This document shows, piece by piece, positions 38,206 through 46,949 of a DNA stretch of 64,000 nucleotides. The stretch covers positions 2,080,365-2,144,364 of the forward strand of contig NZ_JAPMXC010000001.1 in assembly GCF_026624755.1 (NCBI RefSeq). The letters run 5' to 3'. The translations under genes and the position numbers were made by a program. Position 1 is the stretch's first letter, and each line of letters begins with the position of its first letter. Below the pieces are notes generated by a model. It was not told where the DNA came from. It ran no database searches and saw only the letters and a list, made by a program, of their open reading frames with translations. This stretch comes from Robbsia betulipollinis. GTDB taxonomy: Bacteria; Pseudomonadota; Gammaproteobacteria; Burkholderiales; Burkholderiaceae.

Positions 38206-38595
38206 ATGGCCGATGTCTTGCGCAATCAGGCAGGGAACATTCCGGTGACGGTCGTCACGATCGATCCCATGGCCCTTGATAACGAACTTGGTGAAGCGAT
38301 CATCGCGAACAAACCGGGCCAGATCATGCGGGTTCATACCGTTTCGGTCCGATCGAACCAATATGGGCCGCTCGCCTCGACATGGCAACTCGATATCGAC
38401 AACGTTTCGCAGCATCCCGTCGCACCGAGCGGTACTTCTGCGGGACAGGTGGCCGTCACCCGTCGGACGATCTATCGCGTGCGGGTTTCCGGCCCGACAT
38501 GCATGGGGTCGCTGTCGAGCGAGGGTAGAGTGGTCGTTGCGCTGCATCGGGCTTACCCGCGACAGGTCGATGCCCTTTGGCAGGAGCCGGCGTGA
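38206..38595 (+). CDS. Hypothetical protein, possibly the 3' remnant of a longer gene
   Basis: A 129-residue frame with coding-like composition and no family I recognise. The same frame stays open upstream to 38077 without a Met, Val or Leu start codon of the usual kind (residues such as NEFDIEDFNFF and SGEQFHRNGKHYLAG precede the first Met), so it may be a gene truncated when the neighbouring beta-lactamase segment arrived. Alternatively translation starts at 38206. No signal peptide, membrane helix or motif was found. Existence as a functional gene is uncertain. Confidence 0.4.
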   Translation: MADVLRNQAGNIPVTVVTIDPMALDNELGEAIIANKPGQIMRVHTVSVRSNQYGPLASTWQLDIDNVSQHPVAPSGTSAGQVAVTRRTIYRVRVSGPTCMGSLSSEGRVVVALHRAYPRQVDALWQEPA

Positions 38596-38778
38596 CAGAA
38601 ACGCGGGCACCTTTTTCATTTGGCGCGTAAAGTTTGAACACGACAATGAAAAGCGTCGCCCAGCGCGTTGTTGCGCCGCTCGCCCCGCGCATTCCGGCGC
38701 CGGATAGGATGACTCACCGTGTTGCGATGACGCGTCCGGCCATGCACGGCAAATCCTTCCGTTTGCAAAATCGCACCC

Positions 38779-39852
38779 ATGAATCTCCGTTTCTCCTTGC
38801 GCCGCCTTGCCGGTTTGTTCGTCACATCGGCCGCGATGATCTGTGCCGCATCCAGCGCTGCCGCCGCGCCCACGCCAGTGCAGGGCGATTGGGTCGCCCC
38901 GTCGTTCGCCTTTCACGATGGCGAGACGCTCAAGGCGATGCGCCTGCACTACATCACGCTGGGAGACCCGGGCAAACCTGCCATCCTTGTCCTGCATGGC
39001 ACCAACCAGACCGCGCAATCGATGCTCGCCGGGAATTTTGCCGGCGAGTTGTTCGGCCCCGGGCAGCCGTTGGACGCGAACAAGTATTTCATCGTCATCC
39101 CCGACGGCATCGGCGCCGGGAAATCCGCGAAGCCTTCGGACGGGCTGCGCGCGTCATTCCCGAAATACGACTACAACGACATGGTGCTCGCCGAATATCG
39201 TCTGCTGACCGAGGGGCTGGGTATCGAACACCTGCGCCTCGTCATCGGTCATTCGATGGGCGGCATGCAGACCTGGCTGTTCGCCGGTCGGTATCCGGAC
39301 TTCACCGACGGGTTTGTCCCCATGGCCGCACAGCCAACCCAGATGGCCGCGCGCAATTGGGCACTGCGTGCCATGCTGATCGAATCGATCAAGCGGGATC
39401 CGGCCTGGGATCATGGTAACTACACGACCCAGCCGCCTTCGCTGCAACTGGCCGGTCTCATGTTCAACTTCGCGACCAACGGCGGCACCCTGGCGTATGA
39501 GAAAAACGCGGGAACGCACGCTCAAACCGACAAGATGGTCGAGGAGCGCCTCGCCGTGCCCGTCGCGGCGGACGCAAACGATTACCTCTACCAGTTCGCC
39601 GCGTCCGCGGACTACGACGCGATGCCGAATCTGCAGAAAATCAGGGCACCGGTTCTCGCGATCTTTTCCCGCGACGACGAGCGCAATCCGTTGATCACGG
39701 GGACCGTACAGGCCACCGTCAGGCGTTTGCCGCATGGGCAATTGCTCGTCATTCCCGCGAGCACGGAAACGTACGGGCACAACACCACGTTCTACGCGAA
39801 GTTCTATGCGAGCCGGTTGGCGCGGTTCGTCGCGACCTTGTCCGACCGCTGA
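38779..39852 (+). CDS. Secreted alpha/beta-hydrolase of the homoserine acetyltransferase-like group
   Basis: Exported alpha/beta-hydrolase of 357 residues. A signal peptide spans about 1-30 (RFSLRRLAGLFVTSAAMICAA, ending Ala-Ala-Ala-Ala). The nucleophile elbow is GHSMGG with Ser159; the acid is probably in FSRDDERNP (near 300) and the His in TYGHNTTF. The HYITLGDPGKPAILVLHGTNQT block resembles MetX-like acyltransferases, but in this secreted subgroup the reaction is unknown and probably hydrolytic. No good ribosome site precedes the start. DUF72 follows 35 bp downstream. Confidence 0.85.
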   Translation: MNLRFSLRRLAGLFVTSAAMICAASSAAAAPTPVQGDWVAPSFAFHDGETLKAMRLHYITLGDPGKPAILVLHGTNQTAQSMLAGNFAGELFGPGQPLDANKYFIVIPDGIGAGKSAKPSDGLRASFPKYDYNDMVLAEYRLLTEGLGIEHLRLVIGHSMGGMQTWLFAGRYPDFTDGFVPMAAQPTQMAARNWALRAMLIESIKRDPAWDHGNYTTQPPSLQLAGLMFNFATNGGTLAYEKNAGTHAQTDKMVEERLAVPVAADANDYLYQFAASADYDAMPNLQKIRAPVLAIFSRDDERNPLITGTVQATVRRLPHGQLLVIPASTETYGHNTTFYAKFYASRLARFVATLSDR

Positions 39853-39887
39853 GGCATCGGCGCTCGAACCTACTGCCGAGAAACACC

Positions 39888-40658
39888 ATGATCCATGCGA
39901 CGTCTCCCGAGTGTTCTCCCGCCGCATCACCGGTACGCATCGGGTGTGCGGGCTGGGGGCTGTCGGCCAGGGTAGCGGCGCGCTTTCCTGCGCCGGGCAG
40001 CCACCTCGAGCGGTACGCGCAGGTTTTCTCCGCCGTCGAGATCAACTCGTCGTTCTATCGTCCGCATCAGCCCAAAACGTATGCGCGCTGGGCGGCGAGC
40101 GTGCCCGATGCGTTCCGGTTCTCGGTAAAGATCCCACGGACGATCTCGCACGAACTCAGGTTGCGCGACGCGGAATCCGCCTTGCGCGAATTCGTGCAGG
40201 AGGTCACGCCATTGGGCAAAAAACTGGGCTGCCTGTTATTGCAGTTGCCTCCCGGCCTGGCGCTGGATCCGGCCACGGCACGCCCTTTTTTTGCGCTGCT
40301 ACGCCATCTCACCACCGCGCATATCGTTTGCGAACCGCGTCACGCTACATGGTTTACGGAAGCGGGTGCGGAAACGTTGCAACATGCCGGAGTCGCTTGC
40401 GTGCGCGCGGATCCGGCGCCGGTCGCCGGCGTCGAACCGGTGGGGGATCCAAGCACGCTGTACATTCGTCTGCACGGCTCGCCCGAGATGTATTACTCGG
40501 CATACGACGAGCCGTTCATCGACGCGCTGGCTGCGCGGATGATCGACGCGCGAAACGCGAACGCCGAGGTCTGGTGTATTTTCGACAATACCGCGCGCGG
40601 CGAGGCGATTCCCAATGCGCTGACGCTGATGGAAAAGCTGGAGAAAACGGCTTGCTGA
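39888..40658 (+). CDS. DUF72 (YecE-like) family protein
   Basis: TIM-barrel-like protein of 256 residues. DUF72 features are IGCAGWGL near the start, the FSAVEINSSFYRPHQPKTYARWA block (about 46-68), SVKIPRTISHE and a late LYIRLHGSPEMYYSAY, CIFDNTARGEA pattern. The function is not known. It follows the secreted hydrolase by 35 bp and converges on the O-methyltransferase gene. Confidence 0.88.
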   Translation: MIHATSPECSPAASPVRIGCAGWGLSARVAARFPAPGSHLERYAQVFSAVEINSSFYRPHQPKTYARWAASVPDAFRFSVKIPRTISHELRLRDAESALREFVQEVTPLGKKLGCLLLQLPPGLALDPATARPFFALLRHLTTAHIVCEPRHATWFTEAGAETLQHAGVACVRADPAPVAGVEPVGDPSTLYIRLHGSPEMYYSAYDEPFIDALAARMIDARNANAEVWCIFDNTARGEAIPNALTLMEKLEKTAC

Positions 40659-40754
40659 GACAGGTCGGCCAAGGCGACCCTGGCGGTCAGGCCGATCGTC
40701 ACCGTCGGGAATCGACGAAAATCGCCCGAAAGCGGCGTGGCGAGGGCGTCGCTT

Positions 40755-41432
40755 TCAAGCCGGGTGGCTTGCCATCCGGGTCAAGGAAAACCCGTCCCAG
40801 CCCTTGCTGCCCACCGTTTGCAGCGCCGTGGTCGTCAAACGCTTGTCCTGCGCCAGCATGTCGAAGAACCTGCGCAGTCCGACGACATCCGCGTCGTCCG
40901 TACCCGGCGTGAGAATCCGGCCGCGTCGCGCCACGTTGTCGCCGACGATGATGCCGCCGGGTCGCAGCAGGTGCAGCGACAGTTCCAGGTACCGGGGGTA
41001 ACTTTTCTTGTCGGCGTCCATGAAGATCATGTCGAACGGCGGGCTTTGCTCATCGATCAGGTGCTGCAGACTTTCCGCCGCGGCGCCGACAACCACGTGC
41101 GCGACGGATGACAGGTTCGCGCGCGCGAGATTGTCCCGGGCGATGCGCGCGTAATCCTCGTTGATTTCGAGCGACACGAGCGTGCCGTCGGCGGGCAAGG
41201 CGCGCCCCATCCAGATGGTGCTGTATCCGCCCAGCGTGCCGATTTCGAGTATGCGGGACGCGCCCTGCATCAGGGCGAGAAGGTGAAGAAATTTGCCCTG
41301 GTTGGCCGACACGCCGATCGCCGGCAGACCCGCCTCGGCGCTGCTGCGTAGCGCGGCGTCCAGCGCCGCGTCCGAAGGTACCAGTGCCTCGCAAAACAGC
41401 GCGTCCAGCGCGTCCCACTTTTTTTCGTCCAT
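40755..41432 (-). CDS. SAM-dependent O-methyltransferase (CCoAMT/COMT family)
   Basis: Class I methyltransferase of 225 residues of the caffeoyl-CoA/catechol O-methyltransferase family. SAM site ILEIGTLGGYSTIWMGRAL (about 61-79), metal/SAM region FDMIFMDADKKSYPRYLE and the downstream GDNVARRGRIL loop are visible. The start at 41432 is supported by a CAGGGAG ribosome site and drops a 25-residue in-frame extension. The substrate is probably a catechol-like phenolic. It is divergent from the lipoprotein gene at 42148. Confidence 0.9.
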   Translation of the reverse strand: MDEKKWDALDALFCEALVPSDAALDAALRSSAEAGLPAIGVSANQGKFLHLLALMQGASRILEIGTLGGYSTIWMGRALPADGTLVSLEINEDYARIARDNLARANLSSVAHVVVGAAAESLQHLIDEQSPPFDMIFMDADKKSYPRYLELSLHLLRPGGIIVGDNVARRGRILTPGTDDADVVGLRRFFDMLAQDKRLTTTALQTVGSKGWDGFSLTRMASHPA

Positions 41433-42147
41433 TCGCCAACTCCCTGAAATAGTCGTATCCGTTTTCCGCGCATGGCCAGCCGCCGGCTGCGCGCTGCTTG
41501 TCGGCAACTACGGATGGGGATTCGCCACACGTCTGTTTTGCCGAGTGTCATGCCATCCGTTCATTCTTCATTATCCAGTATCCGGCGGCGCGCGCGTATC
41601 GTCTGATCTTGCCCGGACTGCGCGCGGCCATTCCGGTATGTCGGCTTATTCACTGGAAAAATCATTATCAAAACCGACTGTCGAAAAATGCCCGGTACAA
41701 GCAGAAAATCGAGGGTAATCCCTCCAGGAATATGACGGATCTTCGGGGTAGAATTTCCCATTCGTAAAATTTATGAGAAATCTTATACCGCAATTGCTTG
41801 TTTTTTGAAAAATCCAACCAATTGTTAGAAAAGTCCAATTATCGGAATTTCCGCCGCAGGACGGACAGGTTTGTTGATATCGACGCTTTGTCGCGGTCCA
41901 GATCTGGCATCGGGGGTTTTCATGGGAAACGATAGGGCGGAACGCCTGCCTCGCTGAAGCGCGGATCCGATCCTTGCCGTCCGAATCGTGTGATGGATCG
42001 CCGTCGAAGGCAGAGCGGGGAGAACCACGAGTGACTTTCATCATCGTCGATCGTAACGGTGGAAAATAAATTAGCAATGCTTAATGAAATGATTTTTCAG
42101 ATAAAACGTCATTTGTTAACGGGGCAATCGAGAGTTCAAAGGGAGAC
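41433..42147. other. Long AT-rich intergenic region upstream of the ceramidase-like lipoprotein
   Basis: About 715 bp without a supportable gene. GC content falls clearly from about 41640 onward. It contains an 11-bp near-repeat GAAAA(A/G)TCCAA at 41807-41817 and 41828-41838, spaced by 21 bp (two helical turns), in an A/T-rich patch suited to regulator binding. A TTCG pair at 41742/41761 resembles a PIP box but has the wrong spacing. The long leader and low GC suggest acquired DNA or a complex promoter. Confidence 0.5.
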
Positions 42148-43755
42148 ATGAAAATGATAAAGAGAATCAAAAAGTTCCAGTCATGCATGGTTTTGGCCAT
42201 GAGTTTGGGTCTGGGTATCTCTGGCTGTGGCGGAGGCAACCATGCCGCGTCCGCGACGGATACCACGAGCTTGAAAGCGGGCGCCGGTGCCGCGGAGATC
42301 GTGTTCCCGAGCGCGCTGTTCGCCAATCCAGGCGCGGTCGAAGGTTTCGGTGGAACGATCCACGACAATCCCCACGCCAGAGTGATGGTGTTGGAAACGA
42401 ACAGCAAGGTTGCGATCGTTGCGCTGGAACTGGTAAGAACCGACGCCGATGGCGTTGCCCTCGTCAAGGACATCGTCAATCAATATACCGGTACGCCGAA
42501 GAACAATATCTGGGTGCATTCGAATCACACGATCACCACGCCGCACGAGCCGAGCGATGCCGCCCTGAAGAGCTTGTGGATGGCGTCCCTCAAAGCCGCG
42601 ATCACCACCGCCGCGCAAAACGCCGCGACATCGTTCCAGCCGGCCACCGCGGGGTTCGGCACCGGGACCAGCGACGTGAATGAAAATCGAAACGTCCTGA
42701 TGTCGGACGGCCAATATCATATCGGTCTGGGCGGCACGCTGGCATCCAACAAAAACATGACGATTCTGCGGGTGAACGCCGTGTCGTCCGGCAGCCCGAT
42801 CGGTTTTATCATCAGCTATGGCGTCAAGCCGACAGCCATCGATAACGCAGGGCAGGCCGCGGGCGTTCGGCAGATCTCGTCCGATGTGCCGGGCTTGGCC
42901 AGCACCATGATGGAACAGCAGTTTGGCGCGCCCACATTGTTCCTGATGGGCGCCAGCGGGGACCAGACGCCGAAATACGATGCCTTGCGCGCCGTGGACA
43001 ACGGCGGCGGCAATGTGACGGACAACGTCGACTTCTATCCCATCGTCGGCATGACCTACATCATTCAACAAATGACGGCGCTGGGCACGCAGATGGGTAA
43101 CGATGCGATCGCCATCGCGAAAAACATCGCGGCCAGCGAGACCCACCAGATCATTTCCTACGACACCACAACCTTCCAGTGGCCGGATTCGACGCAGGAT
43201 GCCCTGGAGGACCTGCAGGTGGATTCCATCCGCTTCGGCAACGCGGCGTTCATCGGATTCAAGCCGGAGATCGATGCGGTGACCGAGCAGCAGTTGCAGG
43301 CAGCGGCGCTGCAATTGGGCTTCTCGCATGTGATGCTCGACTCGTTCCTCGCCGGCGATGCGAAATACATGCCGCATGCGGCAGCCTATACCGCGCCTTT
43401 GACGGTCGAAGCGAAAAAGACCGGTTTCGCGGTGGGTGCAGCCGAGGAGCTGGTGACGACATCGCTGAAACTGTTGAACGGTTTTCTGGGATCGAGTCCT
43501 GCCGACACGACGCCGCCGTCGGCTCTGACGACGCTGTCGACGACGGCTGCCACCACCGGGCCGGTGACGATCACCGTATCGGGCTACGATGATCTCAGCG
43601 GCGTCGCGGCCATCACGACGCCAAATGGCACCATCGTTCAGGGGACCACTGCGACTTATTCCGTCACCACGAATGGAACCTACAACTTCACCGTCACGGA
43701 TAATGCCGCGAATACCGCGACCATTCCGGTGACCGTGTCGAACATCACGCCCTAG
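42148..43755 (+). CDS. Lipoprotein with neutral-ceramidase-like domain and C-terminal Ig-like domain
   Basis: Protein of 535 residues. A lipoprotein signal is clear: MKMIKRIKK, a hydrophobic stretch and lipobox GISGC with Cys27. Residues about 42-450 resemble the N-terminal domain of neutral/alkaline ceramidases (AGAAEIVFP start, GGTIHDNPHARVMVLE), and about 455-535 form a Ser/Thr-rich Ig-like domain beginning DTTPPSALTTLS. The usual ceramidase THTHSGPG and GNLSPN-type motifs appear here as NHTITTPH and GDQTPK, so a zinc ligand and the nucleophilic Ser seem replaced; activity on ceramide is doubtful. GGGAG precedes the start. It is probably anchored in the outer membrane or at the surface. 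Confidence 0.75.
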   Translation: MKMIKRIKKFQSCMVLAMSLGLGISGCGGGNHAASATDTTSLKAGAGAAEIVFPSALFANPGAVEGFGGTIHDNPHARVMVLETNSKVAIVALELVRTDADGVALVKDIVNQYTGTPKNNIWVHSNHTITTPHEPSDAALKSLWMASLKAAITTAAQNAATSFQPATAGFGTGTSDVNENRNVLMSDGQYHIGLGGTLASNKNMTILRVNAVSSGSPIGFIISYGVKPTAIDNAGQAAGVRQISSDVPGLASTMMEQQFGAPTLFLMGASGDQTPKYDALRAVDNGGGNVTDNVDFYPIVGMTYIIQQMTALGTQMGNDAIAIAKNIAASETHQIISYDTTTFQWPDSTQDALEDLQVDSIRFGNAAFIGFKPEIDAVTEQQLQAAALQLGFSHVMLDSFLAGDAKYMPHAAAYTAPLTVEAKKTGFAVGAAEELVTTSLKLLNGFLGSSPADTTPPSALTTLSTTAATTGPVTITVSGYDDLSGVAAITTPNGTIVQGTTATYSVTTNGTYNFTVTDNAANTATIPVTVSNITP

Positions 43756-43763
43756 GATGACAA

Positions 43764-43810
43764 GGCCGGATTCACGGTGTCATGCGTCACCGACGCTGTG
43801 AATCCCGGCC
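43764..43810 (+). terminator. Hairpin after the ceramidase-like lipoprotein gene
   Basis: Inverted arms GGCCGGATTCAC (43764-43775) and GTGAATCCCGGCC (43798-43810) pair over 12 bp with one bulged base, starting 9 bp after the stop. No T-run follows, so termination efficiency is uncertain. Confidence 0.45.
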
Positions 43811-43892
43811 ATTACCGGATTGCCCACCCGGGTAGGCATATCGAGAATGGCAGAAAGAACGTTTTCGCTGACGAAAGATCGGTGTGCCGAAC

Positions 43893-43953
43893 TTCGCCTC
43901 CGCGTGAGCGATTTCGGTTTCGAGTCTCGCGACCCTTCAGGGGACGCCATAGT
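43893..43953 (+). promoter_or_regulatory. hrpII/PIP-type promoter box with spaced -10 element
   Basis: TTCG at 43893-43896 and TTCG at 43913-43916 are separated by exactly 16 bp (also readable as TTCGC-N15-TTCGG, the PIP consensus). A CATAGT hexamer at 43948-43953 follows 30 bp after the second TTCGG and fits the YANNRT -10 box expected 30-32 bp downstream in HrpB/HrpX-controlled promoters of Ralstonia and Xanthomonas. It lies 116 bp upstream of the chosen start of the candidate effector gene. Confidence 0.72.
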
Positions 43954-44069
43954 GCGAGGCTCGCCTACGGTGACCGCCTATGGGAGATACGCAAGTCCAT
44001 CCACTGCAAGTTTTCTTGCTCATCAACCCCATATCCAGTCGGTCATCATTTGAAAGGAATACCTTTTCG

Positions 44070-46106
44070 ATGCCGAAGATTCTGCCCAACCCTCCCGTCG
44101 CCTCGCATCCGCTCGCGACATTGTCTGGCGAAGGCAACAACCGCGCCGCAAGCATTGCAGCGTCGGTCAACCCATCCCCTACGCGTCACCGCGACGGGTT
44201 CCCCGGCTTGCAACCTAGGGCGAGTCGTGACCGCTCGGCTCCTGACGTCGGAGCGGGGCCCGCGCAAAAACTGCGTGCCGCGACAGGCAAAATGATGCAA
44301 CAAAAAGCAGAGCGGCGCACGAAGGCGCAGGAAAACGTGCGCAACCTCGTGGACAATATCCCCCGTTTAGTGCAAGCGCAGCGACTGGAAAAAGCCGCCT
44401 ACATGGACCGCACCGCCGCGCTCATCTCAACAAGCGCATACCAGCAGCCGGTGGCGCGCGAGGGAAGGGTGACCCGGAATGCGGAGGGCCAATTGGTCTG
44501 CACCGACCCCACCATTGAAGCGGTGCTCAGGTTTGTCCAGGCAAAATATCCTGCGGAAACCCGGGATGTGCACGTGTCGCCGGAATGCTCGATCAGCTTT
44601 CCTCTCGAAGCGCAAATTCTCGTCAAGACAGCCCTGTTCGAAGAAGGCTGCAAGGTAAAAAATCTCAGTCTGGCGGACGGTACGAACACTGAAGTCAATA
44701 TCAATCTGACAACCTATTCGTTACGCCAGGCCATCAAGAAAGGTCCGGGAGGATTCGCGCAGAGTGCCACGCTCGACTCGGTGCTTCCGCAAGCGGCCGA
44801 TCCTTCCGCATCCGAAGCACCGCTTCTCCCGGAACATCCCTTCAGCTTCTTGAAGGATATCCGCTATACCGTCGACAGCGCTTCCAGTTCGTTGAAGGCG
44901 CTCGTCGAACGATCTTTGAACGATGTCGACCCCGTCACGCTGGAATTTCGCGGCCGATTGGGTGCCCAAGCAATCCATTCCGTCATCAGTCAGAAGCGGA
45001 TGAGCAAGGAACTCGGCATCGCCGTCGCGGCGAGTTTGGCGGGCAGCGGCGCCATCGCGTATGCCATGGATGTGTGGGCATGGGGTTCGGTCGTCAAAGT
45101 ATTGGCCGAACGATTTGGTCCGGAAAGCAGCCAGGCGAAATGCGCCGAGGTCATACTGGATTCGTTGACGCCGCTTCTCGCCGAAACGCTGGATTCACTG
45201 GTGATCAAGCGGCTGCTGGGGGTTTTCAAGAATGAGCCCTTGTTGCCGGAGTCCGTCGAAGAATTCACCGATGACCTGAAAGGCGCGGCGCTGTCGGGCG
45301 CGATCGCAGCTGTCGGGTCCGTCGCGAACAACGGCGTCGGATCGCTCAAAGGCTGGGGGTGGATGCCGCTCAACATATTGACGAATCAGATCGCCGCATC
45401 GACGTCGGGCGCCATGGTGCCGCATGAAATCGCTGAATCGCATGAGCAAATGACGCAGGGCGTCATCCAGCAAGTCAAAAACGGCTTTTTTCCACAAGTG
45501 GAACTGGCCGGCGAGGCTCATGCCACTTCCCGGGAAGCCGGCAAAGCGCTCGAGCGTCAGGTCAAGAGCGATACGACAGGGGCCCTGGGTGTTTCCCGCG
45601 GCGACGGCCTTGCGATCAACTCCATGGGCATAGGCTCCCTTCTCAGTCTGGCGGCTTTCCTGCCGATCGACAGCGCGACGCGCGCGAGGAAGCTGGACGA
45701 TTCAGTCAAAAAAATCGTCACGATCGTGGTGAACACGCCGACGGAAGTATTGAGTCTGGCCACGGGAATATTCACGGCCAATCACCTGAAAATGGGCAGG
45801 TTCATGACCACGGACGCCGAGAAGGATCGCCGGATGGTCGAGCTTATCGCCAGCAAGGCCATCGCGCGTCTGAACCATCCCGAGCGGTCTTCCATCGAGA
45901 TCACCGAAAAAGAATTGCAGGCCATCGAGCATCCTTCGTTGGCGTTGACGTTTCCGGCAGGCAAAACGATCGTCGGGGTGATGAATGGCGTGGTGGAGTT
46001 GATGTCGCGCGCATGGGCCGCGACGCAACAGCATCCTTCGAACAACGAACGCGATACCGCGAACCCGGTGCATGACATGCCCGGCAGCTTCCCTGCCGAA
46101 GCCTGA
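44070..46106 (+). CDS. Candidate type III secreted effector, unrecognised family
   Basis: Protein of 678 residues with no family I recognise. The first 70 residues are rich in Ser, Pro, Ala and Arg and lack acidic residues and a Sec signal, as expected of a type III secretion signal. A charged coiled region follows (about 76-112), then a mixed domain (about 140-300) and two hydrophobic helical stretches (about 314-340 and 404-420) that could insert in a membrane. Cysteines are few. The start at 44070 (AAAGGA 11 bp upstream) was chosen; an in-frame ATG at 43980 would add 30 residues. A PIP/hrpII box and -10 precede it. The effector role is inferred from promoter and N-terminus. Confidence 0.65.
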   Translation: MPKILPNPPVASHPLATLSGEGNNRAASIAASVNPSPTRHRDGFPGLQPRASRDRSAPDVGAGPAQKLRAATGKMMQQKAERRTKAQENVRNLVDNIPRLVQAQRLEKAAYMDRTAALISTSAYQQPVAREGRVTRNAEGQLVCTDPTIEAVLRFVQAKYPAETRDVHVSPECSISFPLEAQILVKTALFEEGCKVKNLSLADGTNTEVNINLTTYSLRQAIKKGPGGFAQSATLDSVLPQAADPSASEAPLLPEHPFSFLKDIRYTVDSASSSLKALVERSLNDVDPVTLEFRGRLGAQAIHSVISQKRMSKELGIAVAASLAGSGAIAYAMDVWAWGSVVKVLAERFGPESSQAKCAEVILDSLTPLLAETLDSLVIKRLLGVFKNEPLLPESVEEFTDDLKGAALSGAIAAVGSVANNGVGSLKGWGWMPLNILTNQIAASTSGAMVPHEIAESHEQMTQGVIQQVKNGFFPQVELAGEAHATSREAGKALERQVKSDTTGALGVSRGDGLAINSMGIGSLLSLAAFLPIDSATRARKLDDSVKKIVTIVVNTPTEVLSLATGIFTANHLKMGRFMTTDAEKDRRMVELIASKAIARLNHPERSSIEITEKELQAIEHPSLALTFPAGKTIVGVMNGVVELMSRAWAATQQHPSNNERDTANPVHDMPGSFPAEA

Positions 46107-46529
46107 CGTCATTCGGACAGTGGTCATGGGCAACCCATGCTCGACCCAGGCCAATGAGTGCCCGCCGGAATTTCGGTTTCTTCTTCGGGTGCCCAGGCAA
46201 ACGCCTGCGCTTTCATGGGGAAGGAGGCATTCAGCCGAACGCCGCTGTGTACGATCTGGACATGCCGTGCTTACTGTCAGTCCATTGGTGTAGTGCTACC
46301 GACACGGGTGTGTTTTCGTACAATTTTGCTGAAATTCAGAAATGGCTGAGGCGTCGCTCATCCTTTGACAAGGCTGGACTTTGACTGGAATTGAGGAAGG
46401 GTATGGAGAGGAGATGCTACCCGGCGCCGGCAGCCAAAAGCCTTGCTGGGTAAGGGCTTGAGCGGGGTTGGCGTAAATTTGGCGTAGGATACGGCCGCTC
46501 ATCGCCAGTGCCAGGGCCCCGGGAATTGA
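46107..46529. other. Gap at the left edge of the genomic island
   Basis: About 423 bp without a gene. Its right part (46469-46487) carries a 19-bp element repeated near the integrase at 50649, and a CCTT/AAGG inverted repeat near 46442-46458. Composition changes here from the effector gene to the toxin-antitoxin segment, so this is the probable left boundary of the island. Confidence 0.45.
46469..46487 (+). repeat. 19-bp island-end repeat, left copy
   Basis: TGGCGTAAATTTGGCGTAG, itself two copies of a TGGCGTA core. It matches the element at 50649-50667 in 18 of 19 positions and in the same orientation, 4180 bp apart. The right copy lies just upstream of the integrase start, where arm-type recombinase sites usually are. 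Confidence 0.65.
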
Positions 46530-46949
46530 CTATCGCGAGTTCATCCAAGGATTGAAGAGCGAAACCCCGGTCGAACGGAAATCGGCAGTATTACGTGTCA
46601 CGACCGTCATTCCATGAACAATCGCGGTAGCAGCGATCAGCGCATCGCGCTCGGCGCGCAGGTCGGGGACGTGCAACTTGGCACATTGGATTGCCGCAAC
46701 CTGATCGAAGTCTAATACTCGATCGGCGAACATGGGCAAGACCTTGCCATCCAGCCAGGACCGCAGGACCGCCCCCTGCGCTGCGTCCTTGCGTTCTTTC
46801 CGCAAAACGCCCATTTCGAGTTCGAAAACGGTAATCGCTGAAATGAACTGTGCGGCAAGCGGTTGCGATGCTGCCCATGCAAGCACGTTCACGTCCGCGC
46901 GCGCGGGTACCCGCAGTTCCGATATGACGTTCGTGTCGAGCAAGAACAT
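46530..46949 (-). CDS. PIN-domain toxin (VapC/FitB-like)
   Basis: Type II toxin of 139 residues, a predicted Mg2+-dependent ribonuclease. PIN catalytic acids: Asp5 in FLLDTNVISE, Glu43 in TVFELEMG, Asp102 in ERDALIAATA and Asp123 in RNTADF. The start overlaps the antitoxin stop (TGATG), the usual coupling. The FitB-like form with NVISE after the first Asp is common for chromosomal and island modules. Intact by length and motifs, so the module may be active. Confidence 0.92.
   Translation of the reverse strand: MFLLDTNVISELRVPARADVNVLAWAASQPLAAQFISAITVFELEMGVLRKERKDAAQGAVLRSWLDGKVLPMFADRVLDFDQVAAIQCAKLHVPDLRAERDALIAATAIVHGMTVVTRNTADFRSTGVSLFNPWMNSR

Noticed and set aside
38155-39018. Minus-strand 287-codon frame across the hypothetical remnant and the hydrolase start
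   Set aside because: Composition is Arg/Gly/Ala-biased without motifs, and it overlaps the signal peptide of a well supported plus-strand hydrolase.
41742-41764. TTCG pair upstream of the ceramidase-like lipoprotein resembling a PIP/hrpII box
   Set aside because: The two TTCG are 15 bp apart, not 16, and no YANNRT hexamer lies 30-32 bp downstream.
46505-46518. GGGCCCCGGG as a possible copy of the tRNA-Leu 3' end (attachment site)
   Set aside because: Only about 9 G/C bases match, the orientation is opposite to that needed for a direct repeat, and the T-arm sequence is missing.
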